A DNA stretch of 64,000 nt from Benincasa hispida (Eukaryota; Streptophyta; Magnoliopsida; Cucurbitales; Cucurbitaceae). A model generated the notes under the pieces. It did no database searches, was not told where the DNA came from, and saw nothing but the letters and a program-made list of their open reading frames with translations. The stretch is from positions 19,577,868 to 19,641,867 of the forward strand of contig NC_052352.1 in the NCBI RefSeq assembly GCF_009727055.1, read 5' to 3'. Positions 43,118 through 54,500 of the stretch are shown piece by piece; the stretch's first letter is position 1, and each line of letters begins with the position of its first letter. Made by a program: the position numbers and the translations under genes.

Positions 43118-45653
43118 TGTGAAATTCGATTTCAATTTCCCTACTTAAGCAGGTAATTAAAGTAATTAACTAAGTGAAAGTTAAATCCTATATTAAAAAG
43201 AAGGAAATTTCTAAGTGTGGAAGAGATTTTCATTGAATAGCTTGGAGATAAACCTTAACTAGTGAAAATTTGGCTAAGTGTGAAGTCAAAAGAAACCATG
43301 TGTTAGGAAACATTAACGCATGAGATGACGTTGAGTTAGCAGAGGCTTAGAAGAGATTAAGCATTGAAGCAAAAGTCAACCATGTGTTGAGCTTATGAGG
43401 TCGGACGCATGTTGGCCGAAGTGTTGGCAAGAGGCATTGCCAAGGGTTACTCATGCGTTGAGGATGCGTGAGCGAGAGAAGATTGAGCGCAAAGCGCTGG
43501 GTGGACGATTGTATAGCTATGTGCGGGTGCTGAGTGATGCGCTGGACGATCGTGTAGCGGTAGACGGCGTTAAACGATGGGAAGTGATGTGCTAGACGAT
43601 AAAACTATATGATAGGCGATAAGCACTATACGATCAGCATAGGCGTTAGACGATAAGCGTGAAAACTAAACGATGGCGCTAGATGATAGCACTAAATGAT
43701 AGAGTTAAACGATGAGCGGGCGCTAGACGATAAGCTGAGCACTAGATGATACGCAGGAGCTAAGCGATAGACTATACGATGGCACTACACGATGAGGGTG
43801 AGTGCTACACGATGAAGCTAAACGATAGGTGCAGCAGCTATGCGATAGGTTATGCGCGAGATCGTTGAGAGCGAGAGTTTACTAAATGATTGAGCTATGA
43901 TGAGGCATAAGTGTTATGCGATGGACGCAGACACTAGAAGATTACAGTGAGAGGGTTGAATGTTAAGCAACAGCGAGAGATTCATTAGACGATGAAGCTA
44001 AGCGATGATGTGCAAGAGCTGCACGATAGACTAAACGATGAAACGGTGCTAAGGCTTGCGTTACGCAAGTCTGATGAGCTCACTCGGACAAATGGCTGAA
44101 CTGAGAGAAGGCTAAGTTTAAGAAGCTGGACGAATAAAGTTTCATGCAAAGAAAGTATTATGCATGAGGAAGACAACTCAAGTAGGTGTGTAGCATGAGA
44201 GTAGGTGAATGGCAAAGCATGGTGCAAACACTCCAAAGTAGGAGGTGTCTTGCGTTGAGGCTTCGTAAAGACGAGAAGGATTATTTCTTTTAGCCTATAA
44301 ATACCACCACAGAATGTCTCTTCAATTCATAAGCCAAATCCTCTTCAAAGAACGTAAGGAAGAGTGTTAGAAGGTAGATTTGGAGGAGACCATATGTCGA
44401 TCATGAAGGACATGCGTTGATAGCTCATTGGTCAAGAGGTTCCAAGAGAAGGAGATGCTTGGACAGTGAGGTCTGGAAGTAGCCTCAACTTGGGACGAGG
44501 AGTTCTCCCAAAATACTCGTGTGTTTTAAGTGATTCCAAAACCACCTGAAAGCTCTAAGAGTCTAGTTTTCATGGTCTGTCGGAGAAGAAGTTCTAAGGA
44601 ATCGGGCTGGAGAGTGAGGAAAATACAGAAGGGTCGAGCTTTCGGGTAAGCTTGGGCCAGTCTTGATGTTTTGATGATTTCGGCCAAACCAAAAAAACTT
44701 CGGAGCTAAGATTTTAAGGTAAGCTTTCTGAGATATTTTAGAGCGTGTTTGTAGAAGGAAGTATTTCTAAATAAGGCTTAGAACTATGAGTAATCTGAGC
44801 TTTAAGTTGAATATGGATCTTAGGGTTCAAAAGGGAGTCCAAGGAGATCAAGGAACTTCAAAAAGGAAAGGTTCCTACCTAACCAAGGTAAGTGGTACTT
44901 TCCTTTAAGTTTTAAAGCATACCTTTTAGAGTAAAATGTATCGGGATGGTTAGGAGGTCAATAGACCTAGTTCCTGAGCTCCGAATAACCTCCCAGGATA
45001 GGATCGAGAGGTCTAGTTCCTGAGCCTATGGGAGGAACCTTATATGGGATGGTCAGAGGGCCAGCAGGCCTAGCTTCTGAGCCCATAAGCAGGGAATTAT
45101 GTGCACATAGAAGACATAGGAAACAAAGGAAACGTATGAAAGTAAGCGTTATTGATTAGTATTAGTTAACTATCTACCATGTGTGTAGGTAGAGTTTGAG
45201 ATCAAACTCATTCAAGGTTGAGGTTTGAGTATTAACCTCGTATTTGTGATACGCTTGCATTATTTATGAGTTGAAATAGACTCTAGAAGTTGCTTACCAC
45301 TGACTAAGCTTTGTGAATCTCATTCTTTTCTTTCATGTTTTTTCTTCCCAGGTAGCGAAAGGTAAGGAGTTCCAGGATGCTGCTAAGGTCAAAGTCTGCC
45401 ACAGCCACAATTACACTTCCGGGATTTTAAGAGTTGTTGTTGTAAACCCTTTAGTTAAGTCTTGGATTTGTATAAACGTTATACTGTTATAATAAAATGG
45501 CATATTCAGTAAATTGTTATTTATCTCCTTGACTTAAAGTTTACTGAGCGTAAAGAGGTTCAGATGGGCAGTAGGTATCACAAAAGAGTGGTATCTACGG
45601 TCCCTCACGCCTCTCCTCAGGCTCAGGGGGCGGGTTCGGGGCGGAGTGTGACA
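43118..45653 (+). mobile_element. LTR-like block, probably solo LTR of a large gypsy family
   Basis: Right border GGGGCGGAGTGTGACA at 45653 followed by aattc. A TATA box CTATAAATA lies at 44295-44303 and a polyadenylation signal AATAAA at 45491-45496, in the right order for a plus-strand LTR. A possible left border is TGTGAAATTCG at 43118, preceded by aattt, which matches the right flank at four of five bases. The block has no coding frames. It contains two diverged direct repeats around 44945-45090 ('gacctagttcctgagct', 'ggtctagttcctgagcct', 'ggcctagcttctgagccc') and the CGAT-motif array. The left border is tentative. Confidence 0.6.
43500..44045. repeat. Array of about 27 'CTA-N-RCGAT-RRGC' motifs
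   Basis: Irregularly spaced (about 12-30 bp) variants of gctaaacgatgagc: ttagacgataagc, ctaaacgatggc, ctagacgataagc, ctatacgatgg, ctacacgatgaagc, ctatgcgatagg, ctaagcgatgatg and others. CG-rich for this genome, with no coding sense. It lies upstream of the LTR TATA box, where LTR enhancers normally sit. Confidence 0.8.
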
Positions 45654-45714
45654 AATTCATCTAGTGTAAAAGATTTTGAGGTCTCTTTGCCTTTTCGATG
45701 TGGATTCTTCAACA

Positions 45715-45965
45715 ATGCATAATTTTGTTTTTAGTTTAAATTTTTGAAATTTAAATTTGTTTTCTTCTAAATTTCATACTAGGTTTTCACATTTTTTAAA
45801 AAAGAAAAAAACTCAAAATTCTTAGTTAATTTTAAAAATAAAAATAGGTTTTCAAAAACTACTTTATTTTATTTTTTGAATTTTTTTTTGTTATTAAGAT
45901 ATTGGTAAAAAGTAGATACAAACTAAGAAATTACAAAATTTAGCTTGGTTACTAAATGGAGTTTA
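45715..45965. repeat. MITE-like element, family C (copy 2)
   Basis: 'gttttcaaaaactacttta', 'agatattggtaaaaagtaga' and 'ttggttactaaatgg' read as the reverse orientation of the family seen at 48040-48335. Confidence 0.55.
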
Positions 45966-46154
45966 ATTATATTTGTATTGATTATTTTTATTAAAAAAAA
46001 TCAAGGTTACCTACTACACACCATATATTGTTAAGCATAATGTTACGGTATATCCAAGAGTGTTAACTTCACTAATATAAATGTTAAGCAATTACAACTT
46101 TGTACTTATATGTAACAACAACACGATTACAGTGACATATGTAAAACTTAATCA

Positions 46155-46425
46155 CTCAAATGATCAACTAGGGTCTTCCTAGATGTGAGACCCCCTCTCA
46201 TGAAACTTAGGTTTTCCTTAAGTGTGGATATTAGTGAAGAAATACTTAGGTTCCCTCTAAGTTTGAGACTCTCTCTCATAGTTACTTAAGTTCTCCTTAA
46301 GCGGTGAGACTCCTGCTCACAAAGAATTTTTATCTTTCCCATTCAAATGAAGACAACTTCACTTGAATAGTTTAGGCTCCCCTAAGTTTGAGAATCCCTT
46401 CTTAAGACGTTAAGGAACCGATATA
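46155..46425. repeat. Imperfect tandem array built on 'cttaggttctccttaag'
   Basis: Five diverged units near 46163, 46206, 46247, 46284 and 46366, each followed by 'tgagactctctctcat'-like wording. It probably belongs to a retrotransposon untranslated region, with the following 46430-46640. Not assigned to a family. Confidence 0.5.
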
Positions 46426-46429
46426 GTTC

Positions 46430-48039
46430 AGATTGAATATCCAAATTTACAGCAACACGACCTACATCTCTTCAAAGATTGACACACTCACTTGTGAAAA
46501 ACTTCTCACAAGACAATGATGCACATAATTCTCATAAAAACGACCAACCTAAAACACCCAAAACAATTCCTTTAGGTATGCACAATAGAAAAACAAGAGA
46601 GCAACCCTAATTCCCAAAACAGTCATACTTAGAAAAGATAGGAAATCTACGAGAAGACTGCAAACATAATTTTTCAAAGGAGGAAAATATATTTCGCAGG
46701 ATTAGCATTTTCATAAAAAATCCTTTTGTTTGATACAACAAATGCAGAGACACCCCAAATAATATTTATCAAACTTAAATAAATAATACCAACACAACAT
46801 CTCTAACAATATATATATAGTTTTTTTAATTTTAAGAAAAGGACATTTTTTCCCCCTTTCTCCTTGTCCAAATAACTCTAGATAGCACAGAGCAACACAG
46901 TTTGGGCTAGATCCTTCCCAACGCAGTAGGCTCTTTAAATATGTAGGGCTATAATCACGATAAGTATTCATTTGTTTCTATATATTTAGTCTATTTTTGT
47001 TTTTTTTTGTTTTTTTTTTTTTTTAGAGTCTTTGCAAAATAGCCGAGAATTCAAAATAACCATAAGACTAATTTGGATTCTACGTCTCTCTCTTTCCGTT
47101 TTTATGAAATATTTATTTGGTTAAATTAAAAAATTTATATATATCTTCCATGATTTCAATTTTATCTCTAAATTTTGAAATATTTGATTTTCTTTCAAAA
47201 CAACTTATAGATAAAAAAAAAAGTGTGAAAATGACATTATAGAAGTCTAAGCATAGGACCTCCGACTCTGATATCATATTAAATCACCAATTGAATAAAA
47301 AACTGAATATGATGGGTAAAGTTTAAATTTAATATTATATCAACACTATAATACTCTAACAATATGTATAATTCATAGATGCACCATGTATCTTTATATT
47401 ATTTTCGTATACATTCACAAGTAGATACAAAGTTTCTCTCTATGAATTATTTTATCCTCAAAAACCTATAATGCTTGGAAATAAGCTTCAAGGATTCAAT
47501 AAAAGTTTTTAAAAGTTGTAGAGTATAACTGAGATTAATCCATAATTTAAAGTTTTTTTTTTTTAAAAAAAAAAAATTAACCTTTGCATTTTTATCCTTC
47601 TATTAATGAAGACAAAACGAGAGAACTAGTAAAGTAAAGTTATAATTTTTTTTTTTAAAAAAAAGGTATTAGAATTTATTTTGATGGTAAATGGAAATAA
47701 CAATCCTTTTAAAAATATATGGATCGGAATTAGAAAGCTGGGCTAGATCTATATATATATATATATTAAAAAGATATTTCTACAATAATGTAGTTATTTA
47801 ATGGAAATAGGTGAGGCTAGAAATTGAAAATAAAAGGGAAATATTCATACGGTATATGGCTACAGTAGGCTATACACATGCTATAGTAGGCTATACCACC
47901 TTTATCATATAAATGAATCCCTCAGTATATGATTCTCCTCAATCTCAATCTCCTTTGTCCTCTCTAATTTAAACTAAATGCATATATCAACGAGTCAAAT
48001 CTAATACATAAATCAATATAAAGTACCAAATCCAATAAT
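46430..48039. other. AT-rich intergenic DNA, no gene seen
   Basis: Homopolymer runs (47012-47025, 47552-47577), an AT microsatellite at 47749-47766 and a short repeat 'gtaggctatac' twice (47867-47896). The frame at 46711-46971 (-) has no motif. Confidence 0.45.
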
Positions 48040-48335
48040 TTAGGCTCGTTTGATTTTTTTTTTTTTTGTTATTGAAAATTAAGTCTATAGACATTATTTC
48101 TATCTCCAAATTTCATCATTTGTTATCTACTATTTATCAATGATTTAAAAGCCAAGTTAAAATTTGAAAACTAAAAAAAATAGTTTTTAAAACTTTGGGT
48201 TTGTTTTTAGAATTTGGCAAAGAATTCAACGATTGTACTTAAGAAATATGCAAATCATTGTAAGAAATATGGAGGAAATAAGCTTAATTTTAAAAAATTA
48301 AAAATAAAAAATAAAATAGTTACTAAATGGGTGTT
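48040..48335. repeat. MITE-like element, family C (copy 3, near complete)
   Basis: Begins 'ggctcgtttgattttttttt'. It runs through 'attgaaaattaagtctatag', 'gttatctactatttatcaat', 'aatttggcaaagaattcaac' and 'gtaagaaatatggaggaaat', and ends 'atagttactaaatgggtg'. Ends form short inverted repeats (gtttgat.. / ..actaaat). Followed by an AT microsatellite (48337-48367). Confidence 0.65.
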
Positions 48336-48829
48336 AGTTATTATATATATATATATATATATATATGAGGGGAAGGAAATAAATCTCTAATTTTAATATT
48401 GATAGGATAAGCTTTATGTGAAATTTGAATTATGTTCCAATAATAACATAGTTAGTTTTAAAAAACCACCCACTTAACATTATAGGTAGAATTCTAATGT
48501 TGGCTAATCATGCTATATTGGCGTAATCCTCAATGTTGAAAGTTTTAATATTTTCAGTTTTAGATTTCATTTTACTTTTTTAAGTATCATTTTATTTATC
48601 GATTTTTTAGTACAATGAATATAGGAAAATTTGAAGTAAAAACCTCTTGACCGCTAACTATATAGGTCTATATTAAACAAAATGAGAATGCCAATAAGCA
48701 ATATTTTATTTTCCGTAATTATGCTCTAATTTTTCATGTCTTAGCATTTTTGTTAGAATCAACAACAAATGTACATAATGTATAGGAGAACATGTAGCAT
48801 AGTTATGTATACATTATTGTTATTTTATC

Positions 48830-49830
48830 ATAATTAGTTGGAATTGAATGATTTGGAATATTTCAAAGCGGAAACAATTGAATGTAATTATGTTTCCAAG
48901 TTCGTTTTACAAAATATAAAATTCAGAGGGACGGAAACATAGATAAACAAAACTATAATTAAGCATGTTTTCTATCAAATTTACAAAGAGGATAAGGAAT
49001 TGAGAAACTCACCTTAAAAGAACCGTATTTTTACATATCCTTCCATTCACAACACAAATTCGACTTTCTCAATCTTTAGGACTCGGCACCAAAGCTTCGA
49101 ACATAGCAGTAAGGAGACACCACCATAAGGAGTCTGAGTTATTTTCTAGGATAAGAATCAATAGAGAGATGTGAGCTTCTATTGATTAATTTTGGTAACT
49201 AAAGGAGGAAATTTTCCAAGGGAATTTTTTACAAGATCTCGAAGATAAAAATCATCAAATAGTTATTCTCTCTCTGTGTAGTTTATGTGAGGGAGTTGAG
49301 GGCTTGGAATTATCAAATAATTCCCTCCTTTTTTTAATTTAAAATAAATTCAAAATTAAAAAAAAAATCAAATTTATAATAAATATAATATATATATATA
49401 TATATAATAGTTTATTATTCTTTTATATAAACCTATAGTATTAATATGAATCATATTCATATTAATTTTAACCTATAGTTTTTATATGAATCACATTTAT
49501 ATAATTAATATTTGAATCATATTCAAGTATTCTCTCATTAAAATTTTATATTATAATATATCACATACATTATACTAATTGTATGACATACAAGTAATTC
49601 CCTTTAATTAATTTGAATCATTCAAATTAATCCTTATTCAGTTAACTAGAGGACCTTATGAACGTATAGATTGAAACTCTAATGATACTTGATTAATTAA
49701 TTAAAATATTTATTTAAATTAATCAATATAGAAAATAACAAGATATTTAAGTGGACCTTATTGAGTTTTTGGTGAAATTAAAGACCGACATTCTTGTAAT
49801 TGTGGGCAAATGACAATTTTGTAATTAACC
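48830..49830 (-). repeat. Copy of the 20451-23450 LTR family, reverse orientation
   Basis: 'gaggaccttatgaacgtata' with 'gattgaaactctaatgat' is the reverse complement of the family box 'ggagctt..aatctgtaggtc'. The flanking 'aattaatcaatat' and 'tattgagtttttggtgaaat' follow the family order. The left part (49010-49330) parallels 61650-61860. Borders approximate. Confidence 0.55.
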
Positions 49831-49899
49831 CATCTTCTTTGTGTTTACGGCTGAAAGTTGTGAAACACTTAGAGGTAGAGAGGGGCAGTCGCATATTAG

Positions 49900-50135
49900 C
49901 ATACACACGCAGGGAGAGAGAGGGTCGATGATAGTTGGTTTCGTCTGGCATTGGCTACGTGGGGGTTAGCTAGTCAATATGCGTCCAGCAGTAGGCGACG
50001 CCAGGTGGCTGTCCGGTGTGGGTACTCGTCATCTGCAGGTGGGTGTCCGATGGCGTTCGAGTGTGGGTGTCCTCGCAAGTGTCCTGTCTGGTCTGGGCGG
50101 GTGTTTGGGTTCTGGTTCGACGTGGTTGTTCGTAG
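49900..50135. other. GC-rich island of unknown origin
   Basis: About 230 bases clearly richer in G and C than anything within several kilobases. The plus strand is G/T-skewed, with phrases such as gtgggtgtccgatggcgttc and ggtctgggcgggtgtttggg. Short frames exist on both strands (49951-50151 +, 49979-50284 +, 49970-50227 -), none with a motif. It may be captured gene sequence or part of a transposon leader. Confidence 0.55.
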
Positions 50136-50589
50136 AATGCAAAAAATCTAACAAAAAAAAAAGGGACAAAAATAAGGTATCTCCAAATGTTTCTTCCAAG
50201 GTGTCTCCAAACAAAGTTACAAGGCATTCTTCACGGTGGAAGGATGACGCTCCAAGCTTTGATCACAAAATATCACAACTCTGATTCTTGTTTCTTTGAC
50301 AATAGATAGACTTGTTTTTTTTTTTTTTTGTTACAATAGATAGACCTTTGTTTGAGAATGATGGTTGTTATTTTGACAATAGATAGGCTTTTGTTTGATA
50401 GTAATTGTTATGCTTATGATTTTTTTTGGAAATTAAAGTGTTATTCCACAAGATATCTTTGTTTCAAAATGCATATGAATCTTTCATAAACGAGATTGAT
50501 ATAGTTACAACTTTCAATTTATTTCAGTGTTTTTCAACAGGTTGTTCAATGTTCTTCAACAGGTTGTTCGATTGTTCAAACTTTAAACA

Positions 50590-51750
50590 CAACCACAACT
50601 CATATCACTGATAGTATGGTATCAGTAATAGACATGCTATCAGAAATAGAAGCTATCACTGATAGCTTTTCTTTATTATCAATGTCCGCGACAGAGTGAG
50701 CGTGGTCTACATGGGTGCACCAATTAGAGGTGTTGGCTGCAGTGCGCTAGACTTGGGCTGTTCTGAGCTCTACGCTATGAATTATTCAAAATAATAAAAT
50801 TGTTAGTAAATAAAATCAAATTTATTATCATCAAAACATTAATTAATTAATTTGAGATTAAGAGCCAAAAAGCCAACAAGTGATTGTTTGTTTCTATAAA
50901 TATGCTGTCAGATAGTGATAGTATCACTAACACTTTATTAGAATTTTAGTTTACTGTTGCTTCATTGGTTCCAATTGAATAAGAATTACAATCAAACTAC
51001 TATAGGTATTTTGTGGAGCTAGCAAGAAAGGAGATGGAGATTGGAAAGGAAAAGGAAAAAGAAGGGAAACAAATATCAATTGGAAGAAAATAGTATCACT
51101 ACAAAAAGAAATTGAAGAACTAAAAAGGACAAGAAGACATTAAGAAGGACATGCATGAAAAATACAAGGAGATCCTTGATATATTGGGCCACATAAAAAA
51201 AAGCTATCAGTGATAAACTTCCACAAAAAGAAGAAGGTGGTGAAAAGCAATCTCAAGAATCTCTTGAGAAGAACAAAGCGTCATCATCTAGTTTAGAACT
51301 TTTAGATGCAAGTTTGGAACTTATAGATGTTGGAAGCAAAGAGATATATATGTTTTTTTTTGTATAAAGAAGTACAATAACATAAATGATATACGCGTGC
51401 AAACTGAAGCTAAAACTGCCAAGGAGAAGGAGGCTTTAGAAATTAAGGAAAATGAGGCTGAAGAGAACGGCCAGTAGAAACAATTGCAAGATGAAGAGAA
51501 AGATCTTGAAGGTAAAGAGAAAGATCAAGAAGAAAAAAAGGATAAATATAAAAAAGAGGAAGAGAATGTAGATAAAGAACATATGACCAAAAAGAAGGTA
51601 AGTATTGATCGATTGATGTTTTTAAGTGTAGGATTAGCCTGCTATCAGTAATATCTAACATCACTGATAATATATTATCATTGATAACATACTATCGATG
51701 ATAACATCTATCAATGATTTACTTTACTGATAGCATATTGACAAATGCCA
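50590..51750. repeat. Scattered palindromic CTATCA(C/G)TGATAG motifs
   Basis: Occurrences near 50603 (tatcactgatag), 50667 (ctatcactgatag), 50917 (gatagtgatagtatcac), 51203 (ctatcagtgata) and a cluster at 51641-51735 (atcactgataat, atcattgataac, tatcgatgataac, tactgatagc). They interrupt both exon-like and intron-like sequence of the decayed gene here. Confidence 0.6.
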
Positions 51751-51934
51751 TGTTATTTTTTATTCCATGATTTCAGGTTGTTGAAAACACTCTTAAAAAG
51801 AGTCTAAGAAAATATAGATCAAAGATTGCAGTTGAAAATATAGAGGAGCTTGTTATGGAGAAGAGACCGAAGAGACAAGCAAAACTAACCAAGAAAATTT
51901 ATTTTCAACCTTATAAAACATGTGCAACCATGTA
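51350..51934 (+). pseudogene. Decayed Lys/Glu-rich gene fragment with one clean intron
   Basis: An open exon from ~51350 (KKYNNINDIRVQTEAKTAKE) has a single TAG at about 51476 and continues through highly charged sequence (DEEKDLEGKEKDQEEKKDKY) to a donor AAG/GTAAGT at 51597-51602. The intron ends with ATTTCAG at 51777. The next exon keeps phase 0 (VVENTLKKSLRKYRSKIAVE, then MEKRPKRQAKLTKKIYFQP) and stops at TAG 51932-51934. Upstream, 51030-51300 is similar charged sequence. Charged coiled-coil-like regions of this kind precede Ulp1-type protease genes carried by plant MULE transposons; that identity is an inference, as no protease domain is present. It is cut off by an LTR-family copy at 51943. 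Confidence 0.5.
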
Positions 51935-51942
51935 GTTCTTCT

Positions 51943-52870
51943 TGTTGTTGATGCCCTAAATCTCGTGGTCTTATAGTTTGTAAATTGTATTTGTACAAAC
52001 ATATTATTTATCTAATAAAATAAGTTGTATTTTATTTGACATTTACTTGCATTAATCCAAAACCAATAAACTAAGATCTAAAGTTATTAGATGTAACTTA
52101 AACATGTATGTGAACATATACAGGTAGATCATGTTTAAGTAATAACCTAAACGATCTGTAGTAGATAGATAAGGCTGGGTATTTTATCCTTGTGACACTA
52201 TGGATACAACCTGCTTTATAATTGTTACAATTGTCATAAAGTGCTAAAAATGATCTGATCCTAATCATTCATGTGGAGATATGTGAGTAAGGGTATCTTA
52301 TACAAAGAGTTTGTATAAGACCAGACCAAAAAATGAATAGTATCACTTTATAACATCGTTGCTAGAAGAGACTTACATCTCACTAGGATGATTATAGGTG
52401 ACTTAACCTTAATCCTGAGAGTTGTGAACTCCTGCTTATGAGGGTAGCCATTAGATCTGCATGGATAATAGTCAATTTCATCAATATACTTATCATTTTG
52501 GAAATTCGTTTGACTGGGAGTTGGGAATATAGCTACACAAGAAAGAATTCACTCCTTCCGAGGGTTAATAGATAAATTACTCCCTTAAGGGCTGATTCTG
52601 GATCTTGAAGAATATGGCACTACACCTCTCCTGGCTCTAAGCCCCTTAAGGAGTTAGATGTAGCTACAAGGGTAAAATGGTAATTTTGACCTGACTATAT
52701 TTATGAGCAATTTATGAAGGGTCAATGCATGTATTCAATGGACACAGAAATATATCTATAGTGCAAAGAGTGCAGCTGTCAATCTTCTGACAATTAATTA
52801 AGGTAATATATCTATAGTGCAAAGAGTGCAGCTGTCAATCTTCTGACAATTAATTAAGGTTGATTGAGAG
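51943..52870 (+). repeat. Copy of the 20451-23450 LTR family, truncated
   Basis: Starts TGTTGTTGATGCCCTAAATC, close to the family start. Landmarks follow in order: 'cataaagtgctaaaaatgat', 'gagtaagggtatcttataca', 'cttaatcctgagagttgtg', 'ggagttagatgtagctacaa'. It breaks off after a local tandem duplication. The insertion seems to cut the decayed gene to its left. Confidence 0.7.
52749..52860 (+). repeat. Exact 56-bp tandem duplication
   Basis: 52749-52804 is repeated without change at 52805-52860 (the unit starts aatatatctatagtgcaaag). The lack of any difference inside an otherwise decayed LTR copy means it is recent or an assembly error. Confidence 0.92.
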
Positions 52871-54300
52871 AGTTTTGAACCTAACTTAGATGGCCAAACA
52901 GAACGCACAAACAATCAGCAGTATAAATCGAAAGCAATAAAGAATGAACACCAAGATATATAGTGGTTCGACCAATTTAGTCTACATCCACTTTGAGAAC
53001 CAGTTTGAATCAATTTTATTACGAGCATGAGAAATTTATAATTACAGATAATCAACAATAATCACCAATCTGTAATTTTTATAACAACTGATATCGAGAG
53101 ATCTGCACACGATGTCGTCTTTGAAACCGAGAACAAACACACTGAAAAACAAAGAAAGAATAGATAGGAATTTAGATTTGGTTTAAGTTAAATCTAAAGA
53201 AAATTTTATTTATGATCCTCCATTTCCAACTTGGAATTTAGATTTGATCTTAAATCAAATCTCAAAAAAAAAAAAAAAATGGAAAAAAAAGAGTCTTTTG
53301 TGTTTTATCATATCTCCAATTCAAAGATAACATCTGATATGCATACAATAAATTAATAAAATACAAAATTTTTGTAGGTAAGATAAGAATAACAAAAAAT
53401 TGTTTTACATCAAATGAAAAATAAACAAAATTATCTCAATAATAGATATACTTACATAGAAGCTTTTAGTTCATATGCTCTCCACTTCATCTAGTTACGC
53501 GGATAATAAAGAGTTCCACAAACAACAAAAGAAAGCTCATAGATGCATGTATAACTAAGGGGAAAAGAACCTAAAAGCAAGTTAGATTTTAAATTCTTGA
53601 AATAAATAATAAAAAAAAAAAAATGATAGAGATGAGAGTTGGAACAAAAACCTAAAAACTTAAAGGAGAGAAATAAAAGTAATTGATTGCAAAATTAAAT
53701 TGGACATGTTTGTAACTGAAAAAACAATATAAACAAACATGAGCTATGAAAAGAAAAAAAAAAAAAAAAGAGAAAATGAAGCAATTTCTAAGCCCTACAA
53801 TGTTTTATTTTCCTAAATATATGAATCAAGGGTGTGAATTTACAACAAAACCGAATAAGAAAAGTAGAAAAAGAAGTATAATCACTAAACTAAACTCATT
53901 GGCATGTATTTATATTTACAAAATTAAAAAGTGAAAAAAAACTTATAAAATTATTAAATTGTTTGAACCTCGAGAGCAATGGTTTGTTGCTCCACCTTCT
54001 TCGATCGATATGTGAGAATCAATTTGTGGTCTTTTCTCCACCCTCTTCGATATGTAGGAATCAGTAGCATCATCTGCATGTAAAAGCACAAAAATTACTC
54101 TGTTTGTAACCTTAATAGCTTAACCTCTTGAAAGATCAAGAATAAGATTTAAGAATTGGAAGATTGAAAAAGGGTATGCTTATATAAACATAAAATAGAA
54201 GGGAATTATATTTAATTAGTATATATAAAAATCATTTAATGTGTAATTAAAAAATAATAAAATCCAAAATTTTAAATCAAAGATAAATAATTTATTTTCA
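52871..54300. other. Retrotransposon-like leader remnant and AT-rich DNA
   Basis: 52910-53110 contains 'aagatatatagtggttcgac', 'gtctacatccactttgagaa' and 'tcgagagatctgcacacgat', wording I associate with untranslated parts of plant copia-type elements (memory). 53120-54300 is A-rich with poly-A runs and no gene. Confidence 0.45.
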
Positions 54301-54500
54301 ATTAAATCATTTGGATTGGTTAATGTGAGGGTGGATATTTATTTTATAAAAAAAAACTATTTTGAACCGTGAAGATTAAAATTGGGGAAAGTTTTTTCCC
54401 TCCAGATAATTAAATCTTTTGGACTAATTAATGTGACTGTGGATATCTTTTTTATAAAAAGAAAACCATTTTGAACGTGAAGATTAAAATTAAGAGAATT
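54301..54500. repeat. Direct tandem repeat, period about 108 bp
   Basis: attaaatcatttggattggt ... 'gtgaagattaaaattgggg' (from 54301) is followed by attaaatcttttggactaat ... 'gtgaagattaaaattaag' (from 54409). About 85% alike by eye. Confidence 0.75.

Noticed and set aside
43395..43595. 66-codon plus-strand frame
   Set aside because: Lies in the LTR-like block and runs into the CGAT array; no protein motif.
49951..50284. Several overlapping frames in the GC-rich island
   Set aside because: GC-rich sequence lacks stops by chance; the frames conflict and none shows a motif.
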